A stretch of 64,000 nt of DNA from Amycolatopsis sacchari (GTDB taxonomy: Bacteria; Actinomycetota; Actinomycetes; Mycobacteriales; Pseudonocardiaceae). Positions within the stretch are counted from its first letter, which is position 1, and the number at the start of each line of letters is the position of its first letter. The stretch lies in assembly GCF_900114035.1 (NCBI RefSeq), contig NZ_FORP01000011.1, forward strand, positions 1 through 64,000, read 5' to 3'. Positions 42,983-50,798 of this stretch are shown one piece after another. The position numbers were made by a program, and so were the translations under genes. Below the pieces are notes generated by a model. The model was not told the origin of the DNA and did no database searches. It was given only the letters and a program-made list of their open reading frames with translations.

Positions 42983-43855
42983 TCACCAGGCCTTGCGTTG
43001 GTTGCCCTCTTCGACGGTTTTCGCGGCCATCCCCTGTTTCTTGCCGCCCAGCATGCTCAGGCCCTGGTGCGAGACGTGGAAGCCCAGGTCCTCGCTGACG
43101 AGCTTCTTCCACGGTCGCGAGAGGATCGAGTGGGTCATGCGCCGGGCGTAGCGCGGTCGCTCCATGATCATCTCGGCCAGCTCCCAGGCCCTCGCCAGGA
43201 GCGAGTCGTGCGGCACGACCTCGTTGACGAGCCCGAACTCGAGCGCCTTCCGCGCCGGGATCGACTGTCCTGTGTAGATGTGGTGGGCGGCGCGTTTCGT
43301 CCCCATCAACGCCTGCAGGGCCAGCCCCAGCCCGTCACCCGGGGCCGTACCGGCGAGGAAGTGCGGATCCATGAGGTCCGCGTCCTCCGTCGCGAGGGTG
43401 ATGTCGCACAGCAGGGCGAACTCCGTGTGGACGCCGGGCCCGTTGATGGCGGCGATGGTGGGGATCTCCAGCGCCGTCACGAAGTTCTCGATCAGCTTGG
43501 TGCCGTCGTAGAACTGCTGGTAGATGTAGTCGGGGTCCTCCTCGTACAGCGGCTTCTGCCACACGTCGCGCGGCGCGCCGCTGAACCACCGGTCGCCGGT
43601 GCCGGTCAGGATGAGCACCTCGTTGTCCGGATCGTTCCCGACGTCCTGCCACACCCGGTTCCACGCGTTGTGGGCGGCCCAGTTGTGGACGTAAGTGCCG
43701 CCGTCGGTGTGCATCCGCAACTCGAGGATGCCGTCACGCCGTCGCATGACGAAGGAGTCTTCGTACTTCTTCGCGTACTCCTCCAGGGACGGCGGTGGCA
43801 CGTATCCCGGCCACCGCGCGGCCAGATCCTCTCGGGACATGGGCAGCTCCTTCAT
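42983..43855 (-). CDS. Crotonase-fold beta-diketone hydrolase, 6-oxocamphor hydrolase-like
   Basis: A 290-residue enoyl-CoA hydratase-superfamily protein. It aligns by eye with 6-oxocamphor hydrolase: EYAKKYEDS, VLILTGTGDRWFSG, AINGPGVHTEFALLCDITLA, then PHFLAGTAPGDG. The His in GVHTE, the His in PHFLAG and the Asp in PGDG fall where that enzyme has catalytic His122, His145 and Asp154. The crotonase CoA-hydratase Glu pair is not obvious. It may therefore cleave a C-C bond in a beta-diketone rather than act on CoA esters. AAGGAG precedes the ATG at 43855. It is divergent from a TetR regulator, with a strong palindrome between. Confidence 0.8.
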   Translation of the reverse strand: MKELPMSREDLAARWPGYVPPPSLEEYAKKYEDSFVMRRRDGILELRMHTDGGTYVHNWAAHNAWNRVWQDVGNDPDNEVLILTGTGDRWFSGAPRDVWQKPLYEEDPDYIYQQFYDGTKLIENFVTALEIPTIAAINGPGVHTEFALLCDITLATEDADLMDPHFLAGTAPGDGLGLALQALMGTKRAAHHIYTGQSIPARKALEFGLVNEVVPHDSLLARAWELAEMIMERPRYARRMTHSILSRPWKKLVSEDLGFHVSHQGLSMLGGKKQGMAAKTVEEGNQRKAW

Positions 43856-43864
43856 CGTCGAACT

Positions 43865-43894
43865 CCTTAAAGCAACACGAGTCTTGCATTAAGG
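43865..43894. promoter_or_regulatory. Candidate TetR operator
   Basis: CCTTAAAGCAA (43865-43875) and TTGCATTAAGG (43884-43894) form an 11-bp inverted repeat with one mismatch and an 8-bp spacer. It overlaps the ribosome site of the crotonase gene and sits 68 bp before the TetR start, an ideal position for the TetR protein to repress both. Confidence 0.78.
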
Positions 43895-43961
43895 CTGCGG
43901 GGAGTCAACCCGGTATCGTCAGGGCGGATCCGTACCGCACCGACTGGAGAGCGACCCGACG

Positions 43962-44588
43962 ATGGCGGAGCAGCCAAAACGAGCACGTCCCGGCGGCCGC
44001 ACCGCGGCCGTGCGGCAGCGCATCCTCCGCGCGACGATCGAACTCGTGGCGAAGCACGGCACGGAACACCTGAACTACGAGGAGATCGCCCGGACCGCCG
44101 GGGTGAACAGGGTGACGCTCCACCGCAACTGGCCGTCGCGCAACGACCTGCTGCGCGACGCCCTCGCCGAGTTCGCGAGCGAGTCGATCCCGTTGCGGGA
44201 CACCGGAAACCTCGTCGCGGACCTCACCGACTACCTCTGCACGATGGCCCGCACCGGACAGTCCACGGTCGGACGGGCACTGCTGCAGGCGGCCATGCAC
44301 TCGGGCGACGAGCCGGTCATCCGCGAACTGGGCCTGCAGCTGCTGGACAACCGGCTCCCCGAAGTACAGGCACTGCTCGACCGGGCCACCGCACGCGGCG
44401 AGATCCCGCGGGTCGACGCGGTCTTCATCAACCAGATGCTGTCCGGACCGGTGCACCTGCACCTCACCAGGGGCCGGACACCGTTCGAACGCGCGGACGC
44501 GCAACGCATCGTCGACTTCGTCCTGGCGGGAGCGCGGGCCACGGCAACCGAGCCGGACGTCCACAAAGGACGAACACGAGCCACGTGA
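43962..44588 (+). CDS. TetR/AcrR family regulator
   Basis: A 208-residue TetR protein. After a basic tail (KRARPGGRTAAVRQRILRATIELVAKHGTEHLNYEEIARTAG) the recognition helix VNRVTLHRNWPSRNDLLRDAL follows, with the helical C-terminal domain behind. It starts with an ATG and is divergent from the beta-diketone hydrolase gene across 106 bp containing an 11-bp inverted repeat. It likely represses the hydrolase/amidohydrolase pair. The C-terminal tail is short of ligand clues. Confidence 0.9.
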   Translation: MAEQPKRARPGGRTAAVRQRILRATIELVAKHGTEHLNYEEIARTAGVNRVTLHRNWPSRNDLLRDALAEFASESIPLRDTGNLVADLTDYLCTMARTGQSTVGRALLQAAMHSGDEPVIRELGLQLLDNRLPEVQALLDRATARGEIPRVDAVFINQMLSGPVHLHLTRGRTPFERADAQRIVDFVLAGARATATEPDVHKGRTRAT

Positions 44589-44644
44589 CGGGGGCGCAGC
44601 TCCCAGGGGATGGTGCCGGACAGGACCGCGCGTGGATCGTGCTG

Positions 44645-44935
44645 TCAGTGATCAGGGCGCGGATCTGCAGCGTCGCCGCGCGCGGAGAGCTCTGGCTGAT
44701 GAGGATGCCGCCCTCGCCGCGTTCGCGCATCTCCCCCAGTTGCGCGGCCCCCGGGGTCAAGTCGGCGGCGGACTGGAAGTCCGCTGTGTTCAGCGGCGCG
44801 CAGGACACCACCTCGATCCTGCCGAAGCGGTCCCGGATCGCGCCGGCCAGCGCGGGGATCTCTCACCGGCCAGTGCCGTGAGCCGGTCGCGGTTGCGGGC
44901 GACGAGGGCGACCCGGAACCCCTCCCGGCCGAAGG
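44645..44935 (-). pseudogene. SDR fragment with frameshift
   Basis: Minus-strand text FGREGFRVALVARNRDRLTAL is the second half of an SDR Rossmann motif. It is followed, after a shift near 44858, by LAGAIRDRFGRIEVVSCAPL, then by MRERGEGGILISQSSPRAATLQI. The nucleotide-binding start and most of the middle and C-terminus are gone. It abuts the truncated TetR gene on the opposite strand at about 44930. Confidence 0.7.
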
Positions 44936-45372
44936 CCGCGACCGAGGTGTTCCGGGAGAAGGGCCTGGGGGTACCGCTGGAGGAGATCGCGCAGCGGGCG
45001 GGCGTCAGCGCCGGGACGCTCTACAACCGGTTCGGCGGCCGGGAGGCGCTGATCGACGCGGTGATGCCCGCGCTGGTCGCCGAGCGGATGGGCGAGGCGC
45101 TGAGCCGTGCGGAGGCGCTCGCCGATCCGTGGGGCTCGCTGGTCACCTACGTGACCGTGCTGTGCGAGCAGCAGGCCGGGGACCCGGCTTTCCGCGACGT
45201 CGTCAGCAGGCAGCTCGCGGGCAGGCCCGAGCTGACCGCGAAGTGCGAGGCCGAACTCGGCAAGTCGGTCCCCTTGTTCGAGCGCGCGCGGCGGGCCGGG
45301 CTGCACGCCGGCGCGACGCACCCACTGCCCGCGCCCGCTCCGGACGCGGACCAGATCCGGCGGATGCTATAG
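44929..45372 (+). pseudogene. TetR regulator truncated at its N-terminus
   Basis: From about 44929 the plus frame reads AATEVFREKGLGVPLEEIAQR, then AGVSAGTLYNRFGGREALID and a normal C-terminal domain to 45372. The first 15-20 residues with the start codon are missing and replaced by antisense SDR sequence. The C-terminal frame is intact, so decay is recent or a fused product might still be made from an upstream ATG at 44632. Confidence 0.72.
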
Positions 45373-45376
45373 CAAA
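45366..45376 (+). promoter_or_regulatory. GCTATAGCAAA operator upstream of GntR
   Basis: GCTATAGCAAA is identical to the element at 35951-35961 and contains the palindrome GCTATAGC. It lies 26 bp before the GTG of the GntR gene, overlapping the end of the TetR remnant. It is likely the autoregulatory site of that GntR. Confidence 0.65.
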
Positions 45377-45402
45377 CCGGCGGGGAGCGGTACGATGAGC
45401 GT

Positions 45403-46116
45403 GTGACCGAGGATCTTCTCGCGACGCTGAAGAGCGACACGCTCGCCGATCGCGCGTACAAGGCCATCCGTGACGCCATCGCGACGGGAGGCCTGCGCAG
45501 CGGGGAGAAGGTCACCGAGCGCGGCCTGGCCGCACAGCTGTCGGTCAGTCCGACGCCGGTCCGCGAGGCGATCCGCCGTCTGGAACAGGACGGTCTCCTG
45601 GTGCGCAAGGGCCCGCGCACGGTCATGGTCTCCGAGATGGGCGACGCGGCGCTGGAGGACCTCGCCGAAGTGGAGGTGGGCCTACGTGGCATGGTCGCGC
45701 GGTTCGCCGCCCGCCGCGCAACGCCGGAGCAGCTCGACAGCCTCGACGCGATCCTGGACGAGGCCGACGACCTGCTGATCCTGATCGTCCAGCGGAAGCA
45801 GGCGGGACAGCACCCGCAGCGGCACCTCGACCAGCTGATGGACACCATGCAGCGGTTCAACGACGCGCTGGAGGCGTGCGCGGGAAACCCCGTGCTGACC
45901 CGCCTGCTGGACCAGGCCAGGGTGTTCTCCCGCGCCGAAAGCCGGGCCCGCCGCCTCGAACGCATCGCCCACGACCCGACCTTCGGGCTCGACCGCTACT
46001 CCGGCCACCGCGCACTCGTCCGAGCCCTCCGGGCGGGCGACGCGGAAACCGCGGAAGCCCTCGTCACCGCCGACGTGCGCGGTGGTCTGGACGACCTCCT
46101 CCACCCACCCCGCTGA
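45403..46116 (+). CDS. GntR family regulator, FCD subfamily
   Basis: A 237-residue GntR regulator. The winged helix reads LADRAYKAIRDAIATGGLRSGEKVTERGLAAQLSVSPTPVREAIRRLEQDGLLVRKG. An FCD helical domain of VanR/FadR type follows (LAEVEVGLRGMVARFAARRA, YSGHRALVRALRAGD with a metal-binding His). The start is a GTG at 45403, with GGGGAGCGGT upstream. A perfect 11-bp match between its own promoter and the MFS operon promoter at 35.9 kb suggests that this is its target, with an organic acid as effector (inference). Confidence 0.92.
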   Translation: MTEDLLATLKSDTLADRAYKAIRDAIATGGLRSGEKVTERGLAAQLSVSPTPVREAIRRLEQDGLLVRKGPRTVMVSEMGDAALEDLAEVEVGLRGMVARFAARRATPEQLDSLDAILDEADDLLILIVQRKQAGQHPQRHLDQLMDTMQRFNDALEACAGNPVLTRLLDQARVFSRAESRARRLERIAHDPTFGLDRYSGHRALVRALRAGDAETAEALVTADVRGGLDDLLHPPR

Positions 46117-46134
46117 GCCTTCCCGCGTCAGCGG
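46110..46134 (+). terminator. Terminator hairpin after GntR
   Basis: CCGCTGA (46110-46116) and TCAGCGG (46128-46134) pair as a 7-bp stem around an 11-nt loop directly at the GntR stop codon. No T-run follows. The downstream arm also lies in the repeat unit described for 46116-46209. Confidence 0.5.
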
Positions 46135-46209
46135 CGCCAAGCCAGCTGCCGCCCCACTCCAGCCCGGCGCGGCGGAAGCACCCCCAGCCTTCCCGCGTCA
46201 GCGGCGCCA
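46116..46209. repeat. Direct repeat of 24 bp, 70-bp period
   Basis: A 24-bp sequence beginning AGCCTTCCCGCGTCAGCGG occurs at 46116-46139 and again at 46186-46209. The second copy contains the stop and last codons of the methyltransferase. The first copy probably arose by duplication of that gene end. Confidence 0.8.
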
Positions 46210-46764
46210 GCCGAGGTGCAGGCCCTTGCCGACGGGCACGGTCGCGGCGACGAACGCTGAATCGACGGCGATGAGCGCCAGCACGTCGGCCACCTCCGCG
46301 GGGTGGGACAGGACGTTGTCGATCGCGAGGACGCCGCCCGGCCGCAGGACCCGTGCGGGGTGAGGCCACCAGCCCGCGTACCGGGTGCGCTCGGCGTCGA
46401 GGAAGAGCAGGTCCACGGAAGCGCTTTCCCGCCGCGCCAGGTACGCGCCGCCGTCCTCGATCACCCGCGTCACGCCCAGACCCGCCAGGTTCTCGGCCAC
46501 GCCGGGCCACTCCGCCACGTCCACGGTCGTCACGCGGCCACCCGTGTCGCGGGCGGCGTCGGCGAGCCACATCGCCGAGTAGCCGTTCGACGTCCCGATT
46601 TCGACGACCTCCCTCGCCCCCGCGATCCGCAGCACGAGCGTGAGCAGCTCGGCCGTCGCCGGTTCGAGGTTGCGCAGGCGCCGCAGCCGGTCCGGCTCGG
46701 CCGCGTCCTGTGCCGCGCCCCGCTCGAACAACCCGGCCAGCCGCCGGCGGAATTCCTCGTCCAC
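46198..46764 (-). CDS. Class I SAM-dependent O-methyltransferase
   Basis: A 188-residue small-molecule methyltransferase of the cation-dependent COMT/CCoAOMT-like family. The SAM motif is AREVVEIGTSNGYSAMWLADAA, the acidic ribose-binding position is VTTVDV, and VDLLFLDAERTRYAGWW carries the metal-binding Asp. The GTG at 46764 is chosen because upstream sequence belongs to antisense of the protease gene. It stands alone between GntR and the divergently oriented protease. It probably methylates a catechol or similar (inference). Confidence 0.85.
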   Translation of the reverse strand: MDEEFRRRLAGLFERGAAQDAAEPDRLRRLRNLEPATAELLTLVLRIAGAREVVEIGTSNGYSAMWLADAARDTGGRVTTVDVAEWPGVAENLAGLGVTRVIEDGGAYLARRESASVDLLFLDAERTRYAGWWPHPARVLRPGGVLAIDNVLSHPAEVADVLALIAVDSAFVAATVPVGKGLHLGWRR

Positions 46765-46849
46765 GCCGACAGTATCCCGTTCGCCGGGACGGAACCTTCG
46801 GAGGGAGCCGAACGGAGCAGCGCCGGACAGGAATCGGACAGAGCGGCGG

Positions 46850-46865
46850 AAAAGTCTAGACCACT
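46850..46865. promoter_or_regulatory. DasR-like (dre) site upstream of protease
   Basis: AAAAGTCTAGACCACT matches the DasR consensus AGTGGTCTAGACCACT at 13 of 16 positions, with the core GTCTAGACCACT intact. It lies 68 bp before the protease start. DasR couples N-acetylglucosamine availability to secreted enzymes in actinomycetes, so control of this exported protease would be sensible. Confidence 0.5.
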
Positions 46866-46932
46866 GACGGCGATCGCTCGCACACTGCCCGCACGGTGTG
46901 TTTTTTCCGGTCCCCCCAGGAGGTGTATCCCC

Positions 46933-48066
46933 TTGCGCCGACGAATCGCGATCGCACTCGGTGGTGCGGCAGCTCTCGTCCTCGGTGTCACCACCGCCGC
47001 ACTGACCCCGGCCACCGCCGCGCAGGCCGCTCCCGGCCTGATTTCGGCTCTGCAGCGCGACTTCGGCCTCACCGCCGAACAGGTCCAGACCAGGTTGACC
47101 CAGGAGAAGGCGGCGACCGAAGCCCTGCCGGCCGCCGAACGCGCCGCCGGCACGGCCTTCGCCGGCGCGTGGTTCGACGCGGCGCGGGGCAAGCTCGTCG
47201 TCGGGGTGACCGACCCCGCCGCGGCCCCCGCCGTCGAGCGGACGGGTGCCGTGACGGTGCCCGCCAAGGTCAGCGCGGCGAGCCTGGACGCCGCGAAGGC
47301 CAAGCTCGACGACTCGGTGCGGGCGCAGGCCGCACCGGCGTCGGTGACCAGCTGGCGCACGGATCCCCGTCACGGCAACCTCGTCGTGGCGGTGCAGCCC
47401 GGCGCGCAGGGGGCCGACGTCGACGCGTTCCTCGCGCGGGCGCGGCAGACCGGGGTGCCCGTGACGGTGGAAACGGCGGCACGTCCGCAAACCGTCGCGG
47501 CCGGCACCGTCGGCGGCGATCCTTACTACATCAACGGCAACGTCCGGTGTTCCATCGGGTTCTCGGTGCGGGGCGGGTTCGTCAGCGCCGGGCACTGCGG
47601 GCAGCCGGGCGCGTCGGTGACCGGCTGGGACGGCTCGGCCATGGGTTCGTTCGCAGGCTCGTCCTTCCCCGGCGACGACTACTCCTACATCACCATCGGC
47701 AACGGCTGGTGGACCACGCCGGTCGTGCTCGGCTGGGGCACCGTGAGCGACCAGCTGGTGCGCGGTTCCGCGGTCGCGGCCCCCGGCACGTCGATCTGCC
47801 GCTCGGGCTCGACGACGCACTGGCACTGCGGCGTGGTGGAAGCGCTCAACGAGACCGTGAACTACCAGCAGGGCACGGTGTTCCAGCTGACGAAGACCAC
47901 GGTGTGCGCGGAGCCCGGCGACTCGGGTGGCTCGTTCATCTCCGGTGACCAGGCGCAGGGCGTCACCTCGGGGACGACGGGCAACTGCAGCACCGGCGGG
48001 CACACGTGGTTCCAGCCGGTGAACGAGATCCTGCAGCGGTACGGACTCTCACTCGTGACGGCCTGA
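46933..48066 (+). CDS. Secreted S1 family serine protease, streptogrisin/alpha-lytic type
   Basis: A 377-residue preproprotease. A signal peptide (RRRIAIALGGAAALVLGV...AAQAAPG) leads to a roughly 160-residue pro-region (ISALQRDFGLTAEQVQTRLTQEK). The mature domain starts near IGG-like DPYYINGNVRCSIGFSV. The catalytic triad is seen as His in FVSAGHCG, Asp in PGDDYSYI and Ser in EPGDSGGSF, with paired Cys residues. I choose the TTG at 46933 because AGGAGGTG lies 7 bp upstream. It would degrade extracellular protein. A DasR-like site lies in its promoter. Confidence 0.92.
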   Translation: MRRRIAIALGGAAALVLGVTTAALTPATAAQAAPGLISALQRDFGLTAEQVQTRLTQEKAATEALPAAERAAGTAFAGAWFDAARGKLVVGVTDPAAAPAVERTGAVTVPAKVSAASLDAAKAKLDDSVRAQAAPASVTSWRTDPRHGNLVVAVQPGAQGADVDAFLARARQTGVPVTVETAARPQTVAAGTVGGDPYYINGNVRCSIGFSVRGGFVSAGHCGQPGASVTGWDGSAMGSFAGSSFPGDDYSYITIGNGWWTTPVVLGWGTVSDQLVRGSAVAAPGTSICRSGSTTHWHCGVVEALNETVNYQQGTVFQLTKTTVCAEPGDSGGSFISGDQAQGVTSGTTGNCSTGGHTWFQPVNEILQRYGLSLVTA

Positions 48067-48137
48067 CCGGTACCGGCCGGGCGCTCCGCGTAGAACTACT
48101 CATGCGCGGGGCCCCGGCCGGCCCCCACACTGGGGCC

Positions 48138-48482
48138 ATGACCGGAACGCGACGTCCCGGCGTGGCCCTGGCCGGGTTCGCGCTGTGTGTGGCCTTGCTG
48201 GTGGTGGACGTGGTCGCACTGGCCGGGGACGCCTTCGGGGCTTTCGGCTGGCACGCCGGTGAGTACACCTACACCTTCGTCGCCATCACCCTCGCCGCGA
48301 TCCTGGCCGGCTGCCTGCTGAAGCTCGCCCGGCCACCGTGGCCGTCGTTCGGCACGGGGCTGATCCTGGGCGCGACGCTCGGTGCCGTGGCCCTCGCCGC
48401 GGTGGGCGCACTGCTCCTCATCGGACTGTCGCAGTGGTCCAGCGCGGCCGCGGTCAGTGGAATTCCAGCCAGTCGAGGTTGA
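48138..48482 (+). CDS. Small multi-span membrane protein, unknown function
   Basis: A 114-residue hydrophobic protein with three likely spans (VALAGFALCVALLVVDVVALA, YTFVAITLAAILAGCLL, GLILGATLGAVALAAVGALLLIGL). I do not recognise a family. Its 3' end overlaps the convergent glycosidase gene by 29 bp. The start is an ATG at 48138; an ATG at 48102 is possible. The hydrophobic pattern makes it a plausible real gene, but with no function inferred. Confidence 0.6.
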   Translation: MTGTRRPGVALAGFALCVALLVVDVVALAGDAFGAFGWHAGEYTYTFVAITLAAILAGCLLKLARPPWPSFGTGLILGATLGAVALAAVGALLLIGLSQWSSAAAVSGIPASRG

Positions 48483-50499
48483 GGGCGCCCGTGTCGCCGG
48501 ACTCGTAGGACAGCGTCACCACGGGGTTCGGCCCACTCACCGGGATGTCGCCGAACGTCACGGTGCCCCAGGCGTCCCAGCTGTCGGAGACCCTCGGGAA
48601 CGCCACCTGCCGCACCTTCCGCCCGTCGACGGACAGCGTCATCGTGCGGCTGTCGCTGTTGGCGTTGGCGTACCGCAGGGTGATCGCGCCCGTGCCCGCG
48701 GCCGCCGTCGCGCGGTGCACGGTGAACGACGACGACGCGCCCTGCGCCCACAGCCCGTCGAGGAAGGCGCGGCCGGAATAACCGGTGTGGTTGACGTTCG
48801 TCTTCACGCCGCCGGTGTTGAGCGCGTCCTCGGCTTCGATGTGGGCCGGATCGGGGCAGCCACGCAGCGCCGCGACGCCCGGCGTGTCGGGGCACGCGTC
48901 CCGCGCGTCGGTCACCCCGTCGTCGTCCCGGTCGCCGTTCGTGGCGCCGGTGAGCACGATGTTGACGGTGTGCTCGCCACGCAGCGACGCGGGAACCGAG
49001 TTCCCCGGCACCCTCCTGCCGTCGAGCGTGAACGACCGGATGCGGGTCCCCGCGCCGTGCAGCGCGACGGTCAAGTCGGCGTCGCGGTAGTGCAGGTTCC
49101 GCAGCGTCACGTCACCCCAGCCCGCCGGGAGCACCGGGCTGAACGCCAGCCCGGCGTCGGTGAAGTCCATGCCGAACAGTCCGTTGTGGATCATGCTGAG
49201 GAACGCCGTGGCGGACCAGGTCTGGTCCGGTTCCGAGCCCCAGTGGAACTTCACGGTGTCCCCGAGGCGTTGCCAGCCTCCGTCGACGACGCCCGTGTTG
49301 CCGTTGTAGATCTCCCAGAACCCGCTGTTGCTGTTCGCGAGTTTGGCCAGCCGGGCGGTTTCCGAGGCGAACGCGTCCTGCTCCCCCTGCTGCGCGAGCG
49401 CCTTGGCCCACAATCCCTGGACGAGCGGCCACACGATCGCGTTGTGCCTGCCGGGCTGCTCGTCGGAGTACCGCGCCCAGTTCGGGTAAGTGTCGGGCAT
49501 CCCCCACGGCATCTCGGCCGCGTGCGAGACGATCGAACGGGCCTGCGCCGGGTTCGCGATCCCGAAGAGCAGCGCGAACGCGAGACCGGTGCCTTCCTGG
49601 TAGGCGCCGTGGGTGCCGTCGGCGAGCACCATGTAGTCGTAGAGCCCGGTCCGCTGGTTCCAGAAGTGCCGGTTGATCGCGGACTTCAACGCGGCGGCCT
49701 TGGCCCGGTACCCGGCGACCTCCCCGCCGGGCCGTCCGAGCCGCTCGGCCATGTTGGCCAGGTTGACGTACGCGGCGTAGTAGACCTCGTTGGTGCTCAA
49801 GAACATCCCGTTCGCCACGCCGGGCCATGGCATGCTCCCGGTGCTCACCGACTCGGTGGCGTCGGCGGGCGGCGCGGGGTATCCGGCGATGCCGTCGTTG
49901 AAGAACGAGGCGCCGGTGAACAGCCCGTAGCCCGGGTTGAACCCGGGAGCCGCGCTGTGCTCACGGATCGCGACGGTGTCCGCCGCCGTGCGGTAGGCGT
50001 TGTCCAGGAACGTCCGGTCGCCCGTGACGAGGTAGTGGTTCCACGCGGCGGTCACCCAGATGACCTGGTCCCACTGCTGGTCGTCCTGCTGCACGCGCAG
50101 GTTGCCCGCGGCGTCCTTGTCGACGACCGACCACAGCGTGTTCTCCGCCTGCGCCGGGGAAAGCAGGCTTGCCGCGTTCCAGCTGTTGACCGACGCGTCC
50201 CGGGTCCAGGGCTGGTCGTACCCGCCGCCCGCGCGGATGATGCCGACGTCCGGATCGAGCAGGCCGCTCTTGCCGTAGCGGACGGGATCCGCGGCGATCG
50301 TGTTGGTGCGCAGCAGGTTGTCCAGCGCCGCGCGGTACGCGTTGCCGTACAGCGCCTGGCTGTCGGGGCTGGCGAACTCGAGTGAGGGCGCCGGGGGCGC
50401 CGTGCTGCCGCTCGCGCCGGGTGTGAAAACGGTCGCGCACAACGCGGTGATCAACGCGGCGACCGCTCCACGGCGGCGCCCGGTCAGCCGGTACTTCAC
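48454..50499 (-). CDS. Secreted alpha/alpha-toroid glycoside hydrolase with C-terminal carbohydrate-binding module
   Basis: A roughly 681-residue exported protein. A signal peptide (GRRRGAVAALITALCATVFTPGASG) precedes an (alpha/alpha)6 barrel with GYDQPWTRDASVNSWNAASL and QQWDQVIWVTAAWNHYLVTGD, resembling MGH1/GH63-like hydrolases. Its Trp/Glu-rich loops probably form the catalytic pocket. A thrombospondin type-3-like calcium segment (NGDRDDDGVTDARDACPDTPG) follows, and a C-terminal CBM35-like domain (HIEAEDALNTGGVKTNVNHTGYSG ... GALNLDWLEF) ends the protein. The start is taken as the GTG at 50499; the GTG at 50520 is an alternative. The polysaccharide target is unknown. Confidence 0.75.
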   Translation of the reverse strand: MKYRLTGRRRGAVAALITALCATVFTPGASGSTAPPAPSLEFASPDSQALYGNAYRAALDNLLRTNTIAADPVRYGKSGLLDPDVGIIRAGGGYDQPWTRDASVNSWNAASLLSPAQAENTLWSVVDKDAAGNLRVQQDDQQWDQVIWVTAAWNHYLVTGDRTFLDNAYRTAADTVAIREHSAAPGFNPGYGLFTGASFFNDGIAGYPAPPADATESVSTGSMPWPGVANGMFLSTNEVYYAAYVNLANMAERLGRPGGEVAGYRAKAAALKSAINRHFWNQRTGLYDYMVLADGTHGAYQEGTGLAFALLFGIANPAQARSIVSHAAEMPWGMPDTYPNWARYSDEQPGRHNAIVWPLVQGLWAKALAQQGEQDAFASETARLAKLANSNSGFWEIYNGNTGVVDGGWQRLGDTVKFHWGSEPDQTWSATAFLSMIHNGLFGMDFTDAGLAFSPVLPAGWGDVTLRNLHYRDADLTVALHGAGTRIRSFTLDGRRVPGNSVPASLRGEHTVNIVLTGATNGDRDDDGVTDARDACPDTPGVAALRGCPDPAHIEAEDALNTGGVKTNVNHTGYSGRAFLDGLWAQGASSSFTVHRATAAAGTGAITLRYANANSDSRTMTLSVDGRKVRQVAFPRVSDSWDAWGTVTFGDIPVSGPNPVVTLSYESGDTGALNLDWLEFH

Positions 50500-50750
50500 C
50501 TGATCATTCCACCACGGCACCCGGTTTTCGCCGCCGTGGAAGGGAAAACCTGTCCGCTTCTGTCACCCGCCGCTCAGGGCGGCCTGCTCACCGCGATGAG
50601 GTCGACGACCATGACGACGGGCTCGTCGGCGCCGCGGTGACCGATCAACATGCGCGGCTAGATGCCGGGGGCCCAGTCCGACCAGGCCACGAGGGCGACC
50701 GGAGCCGCACACCCTGCGGGGCTGTGATGGCAGGCCGCTCCCCGCATGCG
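50500..50750. other. Intergenic region, short possible gene fragment
   Basis: These 250 bp hold the promoter and start of the glycosidase at the left. On the minus strand at about 50579-50660 a short open stretch ends EPVVMVVDLIAVSRPP and stops at 50579. It faintly resembles a peptidyl-prolyl isomerase C-terminus, but it is too short to call. Confidence 0.3.
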
Positions 50751-50785
50751 CGGAGCCGCCCGTCCACCGGGGACGGGCGGCTCCG
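50751..50785. terminator. Strong terminator hairpin after GH31 gene
   Basis: CGGAGCCGCCCGTCC (50751-50765) and GGACGGGCGGCTCCG (50771-50785) form a perfect 15-bp stem with a 5-nt loop. It lies 13 bp beyond the GH31 stop on the minus strand, an ideal terminator for that gene. Confidence 0.85.
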
Positions 50786-50798
50786 GCGTACCGGTTGC

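Noticed and set aside
50579-50660. Possible peptidyl-prolyl isomerase C-terminal relic
   Set aside because: Only about 20 residues are readable and the similarity is faint, so no pseudogene is called.
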